A model generated the notes under the pieces. It was not told the origin of the DNA, did not search any database, and was given only the letters and a program-made list of their open reading frames with translations. A stretch of 64,000 bases of DNA, taken from assembly GCA_963835375.1 (NCBI GenBank), contig CAWIGB010000015.1, positions 1-64,000 of the forward strand. The letters are read 5' to 3'. This DNA is from Salinisphaera sp963835375. Lineage in GTDB: Bacteria; Pseudomonadota; Gammaproteobacteria; Nevskiales; Salinisphaeraceae. Both the position numbers and the translations under genes were made by a program. This document shows positions 16,806 through 26,821 of the stretch, piece by piece (within the stretch, counting starts at the first letter, position 1; every line of letters begins with the position of its first letter).

Positions 16806-17729
16806 TCACAGTACTTCGCCACCATTATAATACCAATCGATGGCGGCGGGATTGCGGACCACCTGACTTCCGACCCTTCGAAGATGGCAGGCGATTTCGT
16901 CAGTCATGCCGTCGGACCGGGCCTGGCCGATCTCCCCCTTGCGGATCATCGCGCCGCTCTTGAGAATAGGGATTTTGCCTGCGGTCCTAGCCTCGAATTT
17001 GCTTTCGTGCTGCTTCATCCATTTAAACGAGGTGTATGTTAAAACTGTCGACCACTGCTCGGGCGTAAGCCGAATATTCAAGAAGTTGGCCACCTTCCGG
17101 ATAGCGGTTTCATGATCGCGCTTCATGTCGGAGTAATGGAGCGCCAAAACATTCGCTTTGTTACGCAACGGCCACCAGCTTGCCAGGAATCCGAAGAACA
17201 TACCCTGCATTTCATTGGCATCGACGACATCGGTGTAAAACGCCGGGAAGTCCGGGCGGTACAATGCGTCTTTCGGTACCTGCCACATATCGAACCATTC
17301 ATCCCGGTGCTGACCGATAAAGGGTCGGAAGGAAACCAGCGCCTCGTTCGGGTTGCGAAACACAACAATATATTTCACATCCTTGCCGGTAGCCTGTTCC
17401 TGAAAAGGAATCTGCGGCGGAGCGGAGTGGGTTTTGAACGCACGTGGAAGCCCCGAGGGCATGGCCTCGACCCGATCCAGCACGTCCTGAAAGGGCTGGC
17501 CCGGATGCCCCAGAAATTCAATCCAGGGCACTTCCGCGTAAATGTCTTGGAAATCGTCCGTGCCGCCACTCAACAACTGATAAACGATGTTCATGGTCCA
17601 GGTGGTGCCACTTTTGGGAGGCACGGAAATCACGATGTCGCCATCGCGCCACTGAATATGCTCTTGAATGGCGGGCTGAATCCAAGGCGGACCGGCATGA
17701 CGAAGATCAGTTTCCGTTGACCCGTTCAT
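16806..17729 (-). CDS. PAPS-dependent sulfotransferase (Sulfotransfer_1 type)
   Basis: A 307-residue soluble sulfotransferase. The 5'-phosphosulfate loop is DIVISVPPKSGTTWTMNIVY, and the 3'-phosphate region is KYIVVFRNPNEALVSF. The core ends with IRKGEIGQARSDGMT, close to the RKGxxGDW signature of cytosolic sulfotransferases but lacking the W. ATG 17729 begins MNGSTETDLRHAG; the upstream frame extension looks like read-through. It transfers sulfate from PAPS to an unknown alcohol or amine. No partner gene is adjacent, and it is unrelated to the second sulfotransferase at 33097. Confidence 0.85.
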   Translation of the reverse strand: MNGSTETDLRHAGPPWIQPAIQEHIQWRDGDIVISVPPKSGTTWTMNIVYQLLSGGTDDFQDIYAEVPWIEFLGHPGQPFQDVLDRVEAMPSGLPRAFKTHSAPPQIPFQEQATGKDVKYIVVFRNPNEALVSFRPFIGQHRDEWFDMWQVPKDALYRPDFPAFYTDVVDANEMQGMFFGFLASWWPLRNKANVLALHYSDMKRDHETAIRKVANFLNIRLTPEQWSTVLTYTSFKWMKQHESKFEARTAGKIPILKSGAMIRKGEIGQARSDGMTDEIACHLRRVGSQVVRNPAAIDWYYNGGEVL

Positions 17730-18001
17730 GTTTCCAGGTTTTGTATTCGAAGAGAGCGAATCAAAGATGCGCCCCGAGAACGTGGATTGCAATCGGAACG
17801 AGCGCTGATAAGTCAATCGCTGCCGCTTGCCTACCAGGCAGCTCGCATCAGGTGCCATAAAAACGGGTGGCCGCAGTCTGACTCAAACTGGCCGGCGATC
17901 GTTATTCCAGTGAGGTTGGTCCAGTGGCATGGTTTCTGCAGACTGTCCCGTCGCAAAACCCGGCTACGGAGGCCGGGGCGTCCGCCATCAGGAGATGTTT
18001 C

Positions 18002-18448
18002 ATGAATAAACAGGAAATGACCGCTGCCATCCTTGCCGCCAAGAAGAAGAAAGGGTTGCGCTGGGACCAGTTGGCCGACGAGATCGGCATGTCGCCGGTA
18101 TGGACCGCTTCGCTGGGCCTCGGCGAGAGCTCCGCGCCGGAGGCTATCGCCCACAAGCTCTGCGCGGCGCTGGATCTGGGCGATGAAATCGCCGACGCCC
18201 TGCAGGAATGTCCCCTCAAGGGCGAGTGGATGTCGAAGACCGTACCGACCGATCCGCTGATCTATCGGTTCTATGAAATCATGGCGGTCTACGGCCCTGC
18301 GGTGAAACAGGTGATCCACGAGGAGTTCGGGGATGGCATCATGAGTGCGATCGATTTCACCCTGGACGTGGCGCGCGAACCCGATCCCAAAGGCGATCGC
18401 GTGCAAATCGTGATGAGTGGGAAGTTTCTCCCGTACGTGCGCTGGTAG
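18002..18448 (+). CDS. cynS: Cyanate hydratase (cyanase)
   Basis: A 148-residue cyanase that converts cyanate and bicarbonate to ammonia and CO2. The N-terminal lambda-repressor-like helices (about 8-75) are followed by the catalytic domain. The three catalytic residues are present as Arg89, Glu92 and Ser115 (YRFYEIMAVYG and GDGIMSAIDF), the same spacing as R96/E99/S122 of the E. coli enzyme. The C-terminus GKFLPY matches the family. No cynT carbonic anhydrase or cynR regulator is adjacent, so it stands as a lone detoxification or nitrogen-scavenging gene. Confidence 0.95.
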   Translation: MNKQEMTAAILAAKKKKGLRWDQLADEIGMSPVWTASLGLGESSAPEAIAHKLCAALDLGDEIADALQECPLKGEWMSKTVPTDPLIYRFYEIMAVYGPAVKQVIHEEFGDGIMSAIDFTLDVAREPDPKGDRVQIVMSGKFLPYVRW

Positions 18449-18557
18449 GGTCGCCCGGCGACGGTTGCGGCGCCGAGGTGCTGCCGGTCCTTTTTCATCC
18501 GACATCGCGAATCTGGATACGGCTGCCCTGGCGGCTGCCGTTCCCGCGGATTTGAGG

Positions 18558-19329
18558 TCAGTCCAGATTCTGCTTGGCCCGACATGTCGGGAAAGTCGCG
18601 CAACCCCAGAAACGATTGCCAGCATTCACGCCGCGCTGGGTCGTGCGCACGACCATGGCGTTACCACATCGAGGGCAGGTTCTATCGGCATTCGGATCGG
18701 ACCGACTTCGGAGCCGTTGGACATGAGCGCGATGGGTCTGCCGCGACGCTGCCAACCGACCGGTTCGAATGGTCGACAGCGTTGCTCTGAACATCGGTAT
18801 CGGACAGGACCGGCTGGCGAAAGGATCGGATGTGCCTGATGTAGCCGCCACCCTGGGTGACGCTGGGCGGCAATGGCGATTTGAGTGTGCTCGGGCCGGT
18901 AAAAACCACGACCGAATGGATGGTTTCGGGCGATACCGGCAGCAATGCTTGCAACGCCTTGACGTGCTTGTAGTTCTGGCGCAACGGATTCTGGAATTTG
19001 AACGACTTGCGATAGATCCGCTGTGTCCATTCCCGCTGATGCTCACTGCCGAAGATCCAGCCCTTCATATGCTTTGTTTCGATAACAAATATTCCGAACC
19101 GAGACACGATCACATGATCGATCTGCGTCGTGCCGTCCGGCGTGGGCAGGGTGACGTTGTGCACCGTCTGATAAGTTGCCGCGGGCAGACGAAGTCTGGC
19201 GTTGATCCGGACCAGCGCCTCGCCAAGCATGCCCTTGAACCCGGGCGATTTGAGCAGGCTCAAAAGGATCAGGATCGGAGCGATCCAATAGACCATTTTC
19301 AGAAACAGGGGTGACAAGCTGCGTCTCAT
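18558..19329 (-). CDS. NERD-domain protein with C-terminal topoisomerase-type zinc finger, one frameshift
   Basis: Starts with a hydrophobic segment (MVYWIAPILILLSLL, about 12-26), then the NERD nuclease-related domain (GMLGEALVRINARL, TQIDHVIVSRFGIFVIETKHMKGWIFG). After a +1 shift near 18780 comes a linker and a CxxC-x(n)-CxxxxxC finger (RTCPRCGNAMVVR, then FWGCATFPTCR). The DHV and ExK residues of the restriction-endonuclease-like core are present. The family is associated with DNA processing, but its role is unclear. It is convergent with cynS, 109 bp away. Confidence 0.8.
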
Positions 19330-19413
19330 TGATCACGCGTGTTTTTCTTCGGAGTTGCCTGTGGGGTCATGGCGACCGAGACCAGACGCGGTGTTCGGTT
19401 CTTGCCGCAAGCA

Positions 19414-19471
19414 ATAAGGGACGGATCGGCTATTGCCCGCAAGGCATGAAACCCGTGTCTGTCCCTTACCA
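19414..19471. repeat. REP-like inverted repeat
   Basis: taagggacgga (from 19415) faces tctgtccctta (ending near 19468), giving an imperfect hairpin between the NERD and chemoreceptor genes. The gggacaga core is shared with the hairpin at 1349, so both may belong to one repeat family. Confidence 0.45.
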
Positions 19472-19489
19472 TGATTGCTCGGCTTCGGT

Positions 19490-21184
19490 TCAGGCGGGCA
19501 TGCTCTTGGTCGCCGCGGAAGGCACGGCGGTATCGCCGGTAGCCCAGGTCTGATGCGGCGCCGACGCCGTGACGGACGTCTGAGCTGAGGCCCGGGTCGC
19601 TGCTTCGGGCTCGATTGCTTCATCAGCCGAGTCGGCCGAGTGCAGTTTGAAGAACGCCACGCGGGTCTTGAGCGCGTGGGCTTGTTCCTCCAGCGAGCGG
19701 CTCGCCGCCGCCGATTGTTCGACCAGCGACGCGTTTTGCTGGGTCACGCTGTCCATCTGTGAGATGGCCAGGTTGACTTGCTCGATACCGCTCGATTGTT
19801 CTTTGCTCGCGGTCGCGATTTCGGCAACGATGGCGCTGACCTTATGCACGCTGGCCACGATTTCGTCGAGCACTTTCCCCGAGCGTTCGACTTGTTCGGA
19901 GCCGCCGGCCACTTTATGGGTGCTGTCTTCAACCAGGGCTTTGATGTCCTTGGCGGCTTGAGCACTACGACTGGCAAGCGTGCGCACTTCTGAGGCCACC
20001 ACGGCAAAGCCGCGGCCCTGTTCGCCGGCACGCGCGGCTTCGACCGAGGCATTGAGCGCCAGAAGGTTGGTCTGGAAGGCAATCTCGTCGATCAGGCCGA
20101 CGATTTCGCTGATCTTGCGGCTGGATTCTTCGATGTCGTGCATGGATTGCACCGCGTGCGCCGCGACTTCGCTGCCTTCCCCGGCCTGCCGGCTCACGTT
20201 TTGGGCGAGCTGGTCGGCCTGGGCGGCGTTGTCAGCATTCTGTCTGACCGTGGAGGTCATCTGTTCCATGGAGGCCGCGGTCTCTTCTAGGCTGGCGGCC
20301 TGCTCCTGGGTGCGGTTGCTCAGTTCGTCGTTGCCGGCGGCGATCTCGCCGGCGCCCACGGTCACCGAGTCGGCGCTGGCGTGCACGTCTTCAACCACTT
20401 CGCGCAGGCGTACCCGCATGGCTTCGATGCCGTCGATCATGGCACCGAATTCGTCCCGGTAGGGGTTGTGCATCTGTGTGCCCAGATAGCCCTGGGCGAT
20501 CGATGAAACAAAGCCGCGCGCAGCGCCCACCGGGCGCAGGATCATCCGCGCCAGCAAAAGTGCGGTAAGCAACACGGCGATCAGGACGAACGCGGTCACG
20601 GCGATCCCGACATACCAGGCCTGCATCGCGGATCGGTGGGCGTTCTTGTATACCTGCGAGGCCGTGGCCATCTGGCTGCTCCGCAGTCGATCGAGATCTT
20701 TCTGCAGACCCCCGAGCGTCTTGCCGAGCTTGCTCGAATACAGCACCGACGCACCGATGGCGTTGTTGCTATTGGCCAACGACACGAATTTCTTCATCTG
20801 CGCATCGGCCGTCTTATAGGTGGCATTGGCGCTTTTCGCAATCTTGGCTTCGGCCGGGGAGGCAATCAGGGTCGGGTAGTAGTCCTTCCAGGCCTTGTTC
20901 AGCTGCTTGTGGATTCCGGTCATCTCGTGAGCGAGCTGCTCGATGCTGCCCGCGGCCACCGAGCGCAGCTGCGCCTTGTGCTTCTGGTCCAGTTCCTTGA
21001 GCTGGTCGATGGCGCGCGTGATCGAACTCACGCCCTGGAAATTTTTAGCGTAGATGTTGTCGAGACTGGTGCTCAAATTCTGAATCGACCAGATCGATAC
21101 CGCGCTCAGCACGGCGACCAGCGCAAACGTCAGACCAAAGCCCAAGCCCAGCTTGGCCTTTATACTTTTTCTAATATTGAACAC
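19490..21184 (-). CDS. Methyl-accepting chemotaxis protein
   Basis: A 564-residue chemoreceptor. TM1 is about residues 10-33, a four-helix-bundle sensor domain spans about 34-190 (repeated QLKELDQKHK-type helices), and TM2 is near 192-215. A HAMP domain follows, then the signalling tip EIAFQTNLLALNASVEAARAG and GRGFAVVASEVRTLA. The C-terminal Ala/Ser/Thr-rich tail lacks an obvious NWETF-type CheR tether. The start is GTG 21184 with AAGGAA upstream; the longer frame has no ribosome site. The ligand is unknown, and no che genes are nearby. Confidence 0.92.
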   Translation of the reverse strand: MFNIRKSIKAKLGLGFGLTFALVAVLSAVSIWSIQNLSTSLDNIYAKNFQGVSSITRAIDQLKELDQKHKAQLRSVAAGSIEQLAHEMTGIHKQLNKAWKDYYPTLIASPAEAKIAKSANATYKTADAQMKKFVSLANSNNAIGASVLYSSKLGKTLGGLQKDLDRLRSSQMATASQVYKNAHRSAMQAWYVGIAVTAFVLIAVLLTALLLARMILRPVGAARGFVSSIAQGYLGTQMHNPYRDEFGAMIDGIEAMRVRLREVVEDVHASADSVTVGAGEIAAGNDELSNRTQEQAASLEETAASMEQMTSTVRQNADNAAQADQLAQNVSRQAGEGSEVAAHAVQSMHDIEESSRKISEIVGLIDEIAFQTNLLALNASVEAARAGEQGRGFAVVASEVRTLASRSAQAAKDIKALVEDSTHKVAGGSEQVERSGKVLDEIVASVHKVSAIVAEIATASKEQSSGIEQVNLAISQMDSVTQQNASLVEQSAAASRSLEEQAHALKTRVAFFKLHSADSADEAIEPEAATRASAQTSVTASAPHQTWATGDTAVPSAATKSMPA

Positions 21185-21304
21185 GGCAGGTTCCTTGTAA
21201 TGAATTGAATTGCCCTGGCCGATTGCACGGACCTTCCTCCTGAACGCGGCTCGGCGAGCAAACGCCGAACCAGGCACGATCGACCGAAGAAGATCGCGCC
21301 CCAT

Positions 21305-21987
21305 CGGTTTATCGGCACCGACGGATCGATCTTGAAAAATATTTGCTTATGTTTTAGGAGGCGGCTCGCGCCGTGGTGGCAGGTTGCTTGCTGGACGCGG
21401 TGGTCGATCAGGCCGCCGGCGCCGGCTGCTGGCCAAGCCCCATTTCTGCGTGCACGGCACGTTGATCGAGGCTTGGGCGCCGCTGGGTCACTATCGGCGC
21501 CCGAACGATGACGACCGGCCGCCCAGCAGGCCACCCGACTTCAAGGGCGAAGCCCGCCCGTTCAAGAGAGCCCAGGGCCAGTCCCGCCGTCTGTGCGACA
21601 TCGGCCACGTGCGGACCGACACGCACCACGCACGGGTCGTCGATGCCCGAGACCACGCACGCGACGGGTACGGCCGGGGTGCGATGCCGGGCTGGAGATG
21701 CCGGATCGCAGCTCCGACGAACAGGATGTGGCCGGCCGCGCCGACTAAAACGATGATCCGTATCGCTTCGCCGAAGGCATTCGCAAGGCGCGCTTGAGAC
21801 CGCATGTTGCTCGGAACAGCCGGACCGGCGATCGGCCATCGGGGCCCGCACCACAAGGGCGCAAAAGCGATCAATGACCGACTGTATGAGCTGGCTGGGG
21901 GGGCGTCGCCTCGCAATTCAGGCGCTATTCCAGCGGTGTTCGAGAACCACCGGGCCGGGCCCGCCGCTCTCTAGCCGTTGACGAAAA
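21305..21987. other. 680-bp region without a recognisable gene
   Basis: Long GC-driven open frames exist on both strands. The only hint of protein character is a minus-strand hydrophobic stretch near 21725-21810 (EAIRIIVLVGAAGHILFVGA), which could be part of a frameshifted small membrane protein. I could not follow it on either side and do not call a gene. Confidence 0.35.
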
Positions 21988-22314
21988 TCAGCGTTTGGCT
22001 CGGGCCATGAACTCTGTGTCTGGGACATACCCCGACGTGCAGGCATTGCAGGGTGACACATAGAGGTAATGGGTGCCCGTTGCCTTGCCCAGCACCGCCA
22101 TGATGGCCCCGGCGCCGTAGGTATGGAGCGTCTTGCTGTCCCGCCGGGGCTCGGCGAGCACGGCCACCGGCCCGGTCATGGTATAGAGCTTTACACCGCC
22201 CGAGCGATCGATTTGATAGGGGGGCACGGCCTGTGCCGCCGCACTTAACAGAAGGGCTGCCACCAGCAACAACCTGCCAGACCGATGCCTCTGGATCACG
22301 TGGTCGATCAACAT
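21988..22314 (-). CDS. Small secreted protein, SH3-like, function unknown
   Basis: About 108 residues from ATG 22314 (an alternative ATG lies at 22338). A signal peptide is clear (LLLVAALLLSAAAQA), with likely cleavage before VPPYQ. The mature part has a bacterial-SH3-like pattern: GPVAVLAEPRRDSKTLHTYG, then a hydrophobic strand (AIMAVLGK), and a Cys pair in SPCNACTSGYVPD that could form a disulfide in the periplasm. It stands alone, with 674 bp to the left ending at the chemoreceptor side and a 314-bp gap to the regulator on the right. Confidence 0.6.
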   Translation of the reverse strand: MLIDHVIQRHRSGRLLLVAALLLSAAAQAVPPYQIDRSGGVKLYTMTGPVAVLAEPRRDSKTLHTYGAGAIMAVLGKATGTHYLYVSPCNACTSGYVPDTEFMARAKR

Positions 22315-22628
22315 GAGCGCTGCCTCCGTATCATGCATTCCACGGAAACGGTTGACCTCGCCAGGCAGACTGGCTCGTCACGTCGCAGCGCGTTATGGGC
22401 GATCGCGATCGTGGGGCCCACCGGCGGGGGCAATGCCGATTGCCTATCGGTTTCAATATCCTCCTTTCCGGAGGACTTGGGTAGTTTTACTTGCCGTCAT
22501 CGCTCGTACTCTGAGGCTGCGCGATTCAGAGGAAGAGGAGGGGCGGGCCTGATGCTGTGTGCACGGTGCCCGGCCTGAGCCAGTTTTGCATTCGGCGCTC
22601 ACGCCGGGGCGGATCGCCGCCAGTCGGT

Positions 22629-24236
22629 TCAACTGAGCCCGAGGCGGGCGAGTTCGGCCAGCGGCGCATCGTGACGCACATCGGCAGGCACGATAGACGA
22701 GCCAAAGCGCCGGACGAGTAGTGCCACGGAGCGGCGCATGACATTGCGGCGGTGGGCAGGGCGCCGGAAGTGGCGCGCCGTGACATAGTGCATGAACCGC
22801 AGAGAGGCCTGGGCGCGGGCTCTTGTCATGGACGCCATGGTGGCGTCGACTTGCGGGCTCAGGTCGATGCGCGCCGTCGGGGCCAGGAAAAGCCCCAGCT
22901 CGTCCCGAGTGGGCGGTTTCACGGTATACAGTTCATCGACGACCGCGGCGCCGCGTGGATCCAGCGCCATGGCCGCATGGCTCTTGAGCACGAGGAGATA
23001 GATATGGAAGCTCGTGCCCGGGTCGCTCAGTTCTAGGGCCTGGTCGTAGAGTCGCAACGCCCGGTCGAGCTCGCCCTCCCACATTTGAAGCTGCGCCCAG
23101 ACCGTGAAGCCGGCCGCGAGCGCTGCGGTGGTTTCGATCGCATCCCGGACGATAGACAAGGCCTGTTGGCGATTGTCCTTGTTGGCGAAGTAGAGCAGTT
23201 TGGCGGCTGTGAGGATGTCGCTGCCGTCGGGAGACAAGTGGGGCACCGCCGTCTTGACCAGGCTGTCGATCTCGGCATCGTTATCGGCGCGCTCATCGCC
23301 GGTCATCAGCAGTTCGGTGCCGGCGAGCACGTACTGGGTATGCAGGGTCGTGGCCAGCGAAATCCGCGCATGATGATCTTCAGGATTCTCACGCAGGCGC
23401 TGCCGCAACCGCCGGGTCGCGTCTTCCCAGGTTTCACACCCGACGGCCATGATCTCGGAGGCGGCATTCAGGCTCACCGGGAGCGGCCCCAGGGCCGACG
23501 ATGCCGGGCCCGGGCCGCCGACCTGCAGGGCCGCCCAGATCGCGTCAGTCACCTGCGCCGCCAGTCGCTCGGCTCGGGCTTCGATTGCCGCGATCGAGTC
23601 GCCTTCGGCGGCCACTCTCATCCGGTGGGCCAGGATGGGCGCCGGGTTGTCGAACGGCCGAGCCCGGAAGACGCAATCCAGATGTTGTGCAGAAGTCTTG
23701 ACGAAACTCAGATCGACCGTGAAGCGCGGCGGTTCGCCCGTAAACCGTTCGTGGCATGGGCAATTTGCGTCGAGCACGACGGCCCGGTCGCTGGGGGTCA
23801 GACGGTTGGTCCGTTGAGTCAGCGCTTTGGTGAAGGCCCAGCCTTGTTCGTCCAGATCTTCCGCGAACTTCAGGCCATGGACCGGCCCCACTACGATGAA
23901 CGCGCCGTCGGACACGCGTTGGGTCGGCTCTGACGGCCCAATCCAGACGTAGCCCTCGCCGTAGCGCGTGGCGATGTATACGGGCGCGCGCGCGGGATCG
24001 GCGAGCTTCTTCCGCAGGCTGTGCACGATGAAATCGACGCTCCGGTCCGCGGCCTCGCCCTCGAGGCCGGAGATCGCATCCAGCAGAGCCTCGCGAGCGA
24101 GAATCGAGCCGGGTTTCGAGAAAAAGATTCTGAGAAGCGCTCGTTCGGTGCGTGTGAACCGGATCTCCTCGCCATTCCACCGGTTTCTCGCGCGATCAAG
24201 CTCAGGCTCGAAAAGCCAGATGTACGGATGATTCAT
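22629..24236 (-). CDS. HilA/CadC-like regulator: winged helix plus helical-repeat domain
   Basis: A 535-residue protein with an OmpR/PhoB-type winged-helix DNA-binding domain at about 8-95 (FTRTERALLRIFFSKPGSIL, then DRSVDFIVHSLRKKLA and ATRYGEGYVW). A long alpha-helical region follows from about 230, with TPR-like helices (ALSIVRDAIETTAALAAGF, then ELDRALRLYDQALELSD). Unlike CadC/ToxR no transmembrane helix is visible, which resembles HilA. A central segment with CPCHERF might bind a metal or cofactor. The target genes are unknown; the divergent neighbour is the zinc-ribbon gene at 24712. Confidence 0.75.
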   Translation of the reverse strand: MNHPYIWLFEPELDRARNRWNGEEIRFTRTERALLRIFFSKPGSILAREALLDAISGLEGEAADRSVDFIVHSLRKKLADPARAPVYIATRYGEGYVWIGPSEPTQRVSDGAFIVVGPVHGLKFAEDLDEQGWAFTKALTQRTNRLTPSDRAVVLDANCPCHERFTGEPPRFTVDLSFVKTSAQHLDCVFRARPFDNPAPILAHRMRVAAEGDSIAAIEARAERLAAQVTDAIWAALQVGGPGPASSALGPLPVSLNAASEIMAVGCETWEDATRRLRQRLRENPEDHHARISLATTLHTQYVLAGTELLMTGDERADNDAEIDSLVKTAVPHLSPDGSDILTAAKLLYFANKDNRQQALSIVRDAIETTAALAAGFTVWAQLQMWEGELDRALRLYDQALELSDPGTSFHIYLLVLKSHAAMALDPRGAAVVDELYTVKPPTRDELGLFLAPTARIDLSPQVDATMASMTRARAQASLRFMHYVTARHFRRPAHRRNVMRRSVALLVRRFGSSIVPADVRHDAPLAELARLGLS

Positions 24237-24711
24237 CTCGTCGCCCGGAGTTCATGCCCAAGACACCGGTCGCGGGACCACGGGTTGGTCAATGGGTCGG
24301 GTCAAATGCAGATCTTGGCCCATCGCGACCGTGGTGCCTACGCATAACCAACGGCCCCGATTCATCCATACCATAGCCCTCGGAACGAAGGAACGGCCGA
24401 TACCCGGCACGGCGCGACGAAATCGCCGTCGTCGTGGCTGCCGCGATCGCGAGAGGGCAGCCAATCGGCGATGCATCAGGCCGCCGACATGGGGCGCGCG
24501 TCCCATGCGCATCAGGGGTGACCGCAGGATTCGGGCCGCGTGGTCCTGTCCCGAAGTCCGGCTGTTGCGCTGGCGTGCGGCGCAGGCTAAACAATTCGTC
24601 AACAATGTTCCTCTAGTCTGTCGTGGCCCCTTCAGGGCGAGGGGCGCTGCCGCAGGAGATGTCGCTGCAACGTTCGAACCCGCTGCGGCGTCTGGACTCG
24701 GAGGAACCGTT
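24237..24711. other. 475-bp divergent intergenic region
   Basis: No gene recognised. It separates the winged-helix regulator (leftward) from the zinc-ribbon protein (rightward), so it should contain both promoters. No convincing -35/-10 pair or palindrome stands out by eye. A GGAGGA ribosome site lies at its right end. Confidence 0.4.
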
Positions 24712-25161
24712 GTGAAGACCGGAAACGCAGAGCATGAGCGCGATCCTGGATTGATCAAATCCGTCGACCAGGAACGCAGGGTGTCTGAATTCATCAAGCG
24801 CGAACTGGCGTCATGCTGCGCCGACTACGGCGCGCTGCTGCGCACTCGGCAGCTGGACGCACAAAGCCCGCTCGCGCGTGCCATCGAGATGCTGCGTCCC
24901 AGCCTGGGATTGCTGGCGTGGCCGCGCGCGATAGAGCTGATGAATCACCATGCCCGGAAGGCCGTGGTTTCCGGAAATGTCGACCGGGCGGGCGCGCAGC
25001 TGCTGTTCTGTGGGGACTGCGGTTGGACCGGGGCCCCTTGGGAAACGGCCGGTAGCCACTGTCCATACTGCAGGGCGTCCGATTCGCCCGGTCGGCTGCT
25101 CAGCAGCGATGGCGACCCGCTGAGTTTCTTCAGAGGTCGCTGCGCGGGCGAGGCGCCGTGA
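24712..25161 (+). CDS. Hypothetical zinc-ribbon protein
   Basis: A 149-residue protein from GTG 24712, chosen because GGAGGA lies seven bases upstream; the frame is open further but without support. The N-terminal half is helical and charged (ERRVSEFIKRELASCCADYG). The C-terminal half has a four-cysteine zinc ribbon, LLFCGDCGWTGAPW then SHCPYCRAS, spaced like a rubredoxin-type knuckle pair. I do not recognise the family. The ribbon suggests nucleic-acid or protein binding. Confidence 0.6.
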   Translation: MKTGNAEHERDPGLIKSVDQERRVSEFIKRELASCCADYGALLRTRQLDAQSPLARAIEMLRPSLGLLAWPRAIELMNHHARKAVVSGNVDRAGAQLLFCGDCGWTGAPWETAGSHCPYCRASDSPGRLLSSDGDPLSFFRGRCAGEAP

Positions 25162-25714
25162 GGCACAATTGGCGATAGGTGGCATCGGGCCGTGAGATTC
25201 GGAACGCGCTCTCGCATCGAGCACTGGGCGCAGGCGCCAACGCCCTCGGGCCGTTCATGGCCCGGCCGGTGTTTGCCGGAAACAACGAGTCCGAGGGACC
25301 GGTCGTGGATCGCTACACGGTGATGATCTCCGGGCCGGCCTGAAAATCACGATCCCGAGCGTGTGCGACGCGCCAGCCATATCGGGCCCAGAGCTCCGGC
25401 CCGACCGCGCTTGCGGGCAGGATATGCCGTGGGCGCGCGATATGGCCACAGTTTGCCAACCGCAATCCGAGCGTTGTGTCCTGGAACGATCCCGGCGAAC
25501 GGACTCGGCCGTCCGCGCGCCCCCGCATGACGCGCGTCGCGAGCCTTGTTTGCGTGAATCACCCACCTTGTTGGGTGGAATCCCCGGTATTGCAGCCGCT
25601 CGTTGTCTGTTTCTGTAGATCGCGGTTATTCAATATCGAACGCCCTTGGGTTCCACGCCCAAGTCATTGAACGGGCTCGAACGAGCCCGTGCATGCAAGA
25701 CAGGAGTTCGCCTT
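25162..25714. other. 550-bp intergenic region, no gene seen
   Basis: Only GC-driven overlapping frames on both strands, none with protein-like character or a ribosome site. The right end carries the AGGAG site of the next gene. Confidence 0.4.
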
Positions 25715-26272
25715 ATGCGCTTCAAGCATGATCTCACCAAGACCTCGTTCTACGCTATCGTGGCTGCCGGTGCCCTGACCTTCAGCAGCCTCGGTGTGGC
25801 CGCGGCCGGAACCGGGACGACCTCGGGCAGCACGACGTCGAACACGGGCGCCAACACGTCGACGACGCTCTCCAACTCGGGCCAGACCGGCAGTTCGCAG
25901 GGCATGACCAGCAACGGCATGTCGAACACGCGTCTGAGCGGGCCGAGCGGCAATCGAAACAGCGATCTGAACAACGGCGCCGGCCCGGGGCCGAATTCGG
26001 TTCACGAAAATGGCCAGCGTGGCCAGATGAGCCAAAAAATGAACCGCAACGGTATGGCGGCGAATGGGATGTCCTCGAACACTCGTTCAATGAATTCCAT
26101 GAGTGGCGGGAATCGCGATCTGAACTCGAATTCCGAACTGCATTCTCGGAACGGTGTCGGTGACAGCCACAGCCATAGCGGCTCGCTGAACCAGAACACC
26201 CAGTTGAACGGCAGCAGCCAGTCGAAGAATGGTACCGCCAACGGGACGACCACCTCGGGCGGCGGCTCGTAA
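25715..26272 (+). CDS. Secreted Asn/Ser/Gly-rich low-complexity protein
   Basis: A 185-residue protein from ATG 25715 with AGGAG upstream. A signal peptide (TSFYAIVAAGALTFSSLGVAAA) precedes a mature region of almost only N, S, G, T, M and Q, with recurring short motifs (NGMSNTR, NGMAANGMSSNTRSMN, RNGVGDS) and no cysteine. It is predicted to be disordered and exported. It is followed 31 bp downstream by a strong terminator, so it forms its own transcript. A second low-complexity exported protein is convergent with it at 26822-27253. Function is unknown; a matrix or surface role is possible. Confidence 0.7.
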   Translation: MRFKHDLTKTSFYAIVAAGALTFSSLGVAAAGTGTTSGSTTSNTGANTSTTLSNSGQTGSSQGMTSNGMSNTRLSGPSGNRNSDLNNGAGPGPNSVHENGQRGQMSQKMNRNGMAANGMSSNTRSMNSMSGGNRDLNSNSELHSRNGVGDSHSHSGSLNQNTQLNGSSQSKNGTANGTTTSGGGS

Positions 26273-26303
26273 GCGAGGCGCCGGGACGCAGGGCCCGCGT
26301 CCG

Positions 26304-26338
26304 AGCCGGAGACGGGATCCCGTCTCCGGCTTTTTTTT
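26304..26338 (+). terminator. Rho-independent terminator
   Basis: Perfect inverted repeat agccggagacggga/tcccgtctccggct followed by eight T residues, just after the low-complexity gene at 25715-26272. Confidence 0.92.
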
Positions 26339-26342
26339 CGTT

Positions 26343-26821
26343 TGAGGGGCGGGGTGGTCCGAAATCAGCGGCGACATCCTCAACCACGCGCAAGCGTTAT
26401 GTCGTCGGTGCCGCGAAGTACACTTAACGGCTGGACTATGCGGAAATATGCATTCAATCTTCGGATGCCGCGACCGCAGGCCTGTCGATCAGTTGAACCT
26501 TGGCCCGTGGCCAGGGCTTGGCTTATGGTTTAGGTCTTTTAATACGTGTCGACGCGACGAAGATGCGCGCGCATCTCACCTGCTCGCTCGGCGCCTCCGC
26601 CCGTGCATCTGCGCTCCGGCGCGCCAGGCGCGAATAATGTTCACAGATCTTAAACTGATAGAAAAAAGCGATACCAGACGGCATCGCTTCTTCGTCTTGT
26701 TCAATAGCACTTTTGTGGTTCTGCCGCGTACGGTCGGGCTGGGTGCCCGCGGGCGTCGCTAATCTGCAGAGAACGGGCAGGCGCACACGGTACGGCCTGC
26801 CGATTCGTGGCCCTGCTTCGG
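26343..26821. other. Region between two convergent low-complexity genes
   Basis: No gene recognised. It contains the minus-strand terminator described separately. The left part reads only as short GC-driven frames. Confidence 0.4.
26662..26693 (-). terminator. Rho-independent terminator for the DQLKTQ-repeat gene
   Basis: Arms aagcgatacc and ggcatcgctt form a ten-base stem with one wobble pair. On the minus strand the stem is followed by a T run (the plus strand has gaaaaaagcg). It lies about 130 bp downstream of the gene ending at 26822. Confidence 0.75.
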
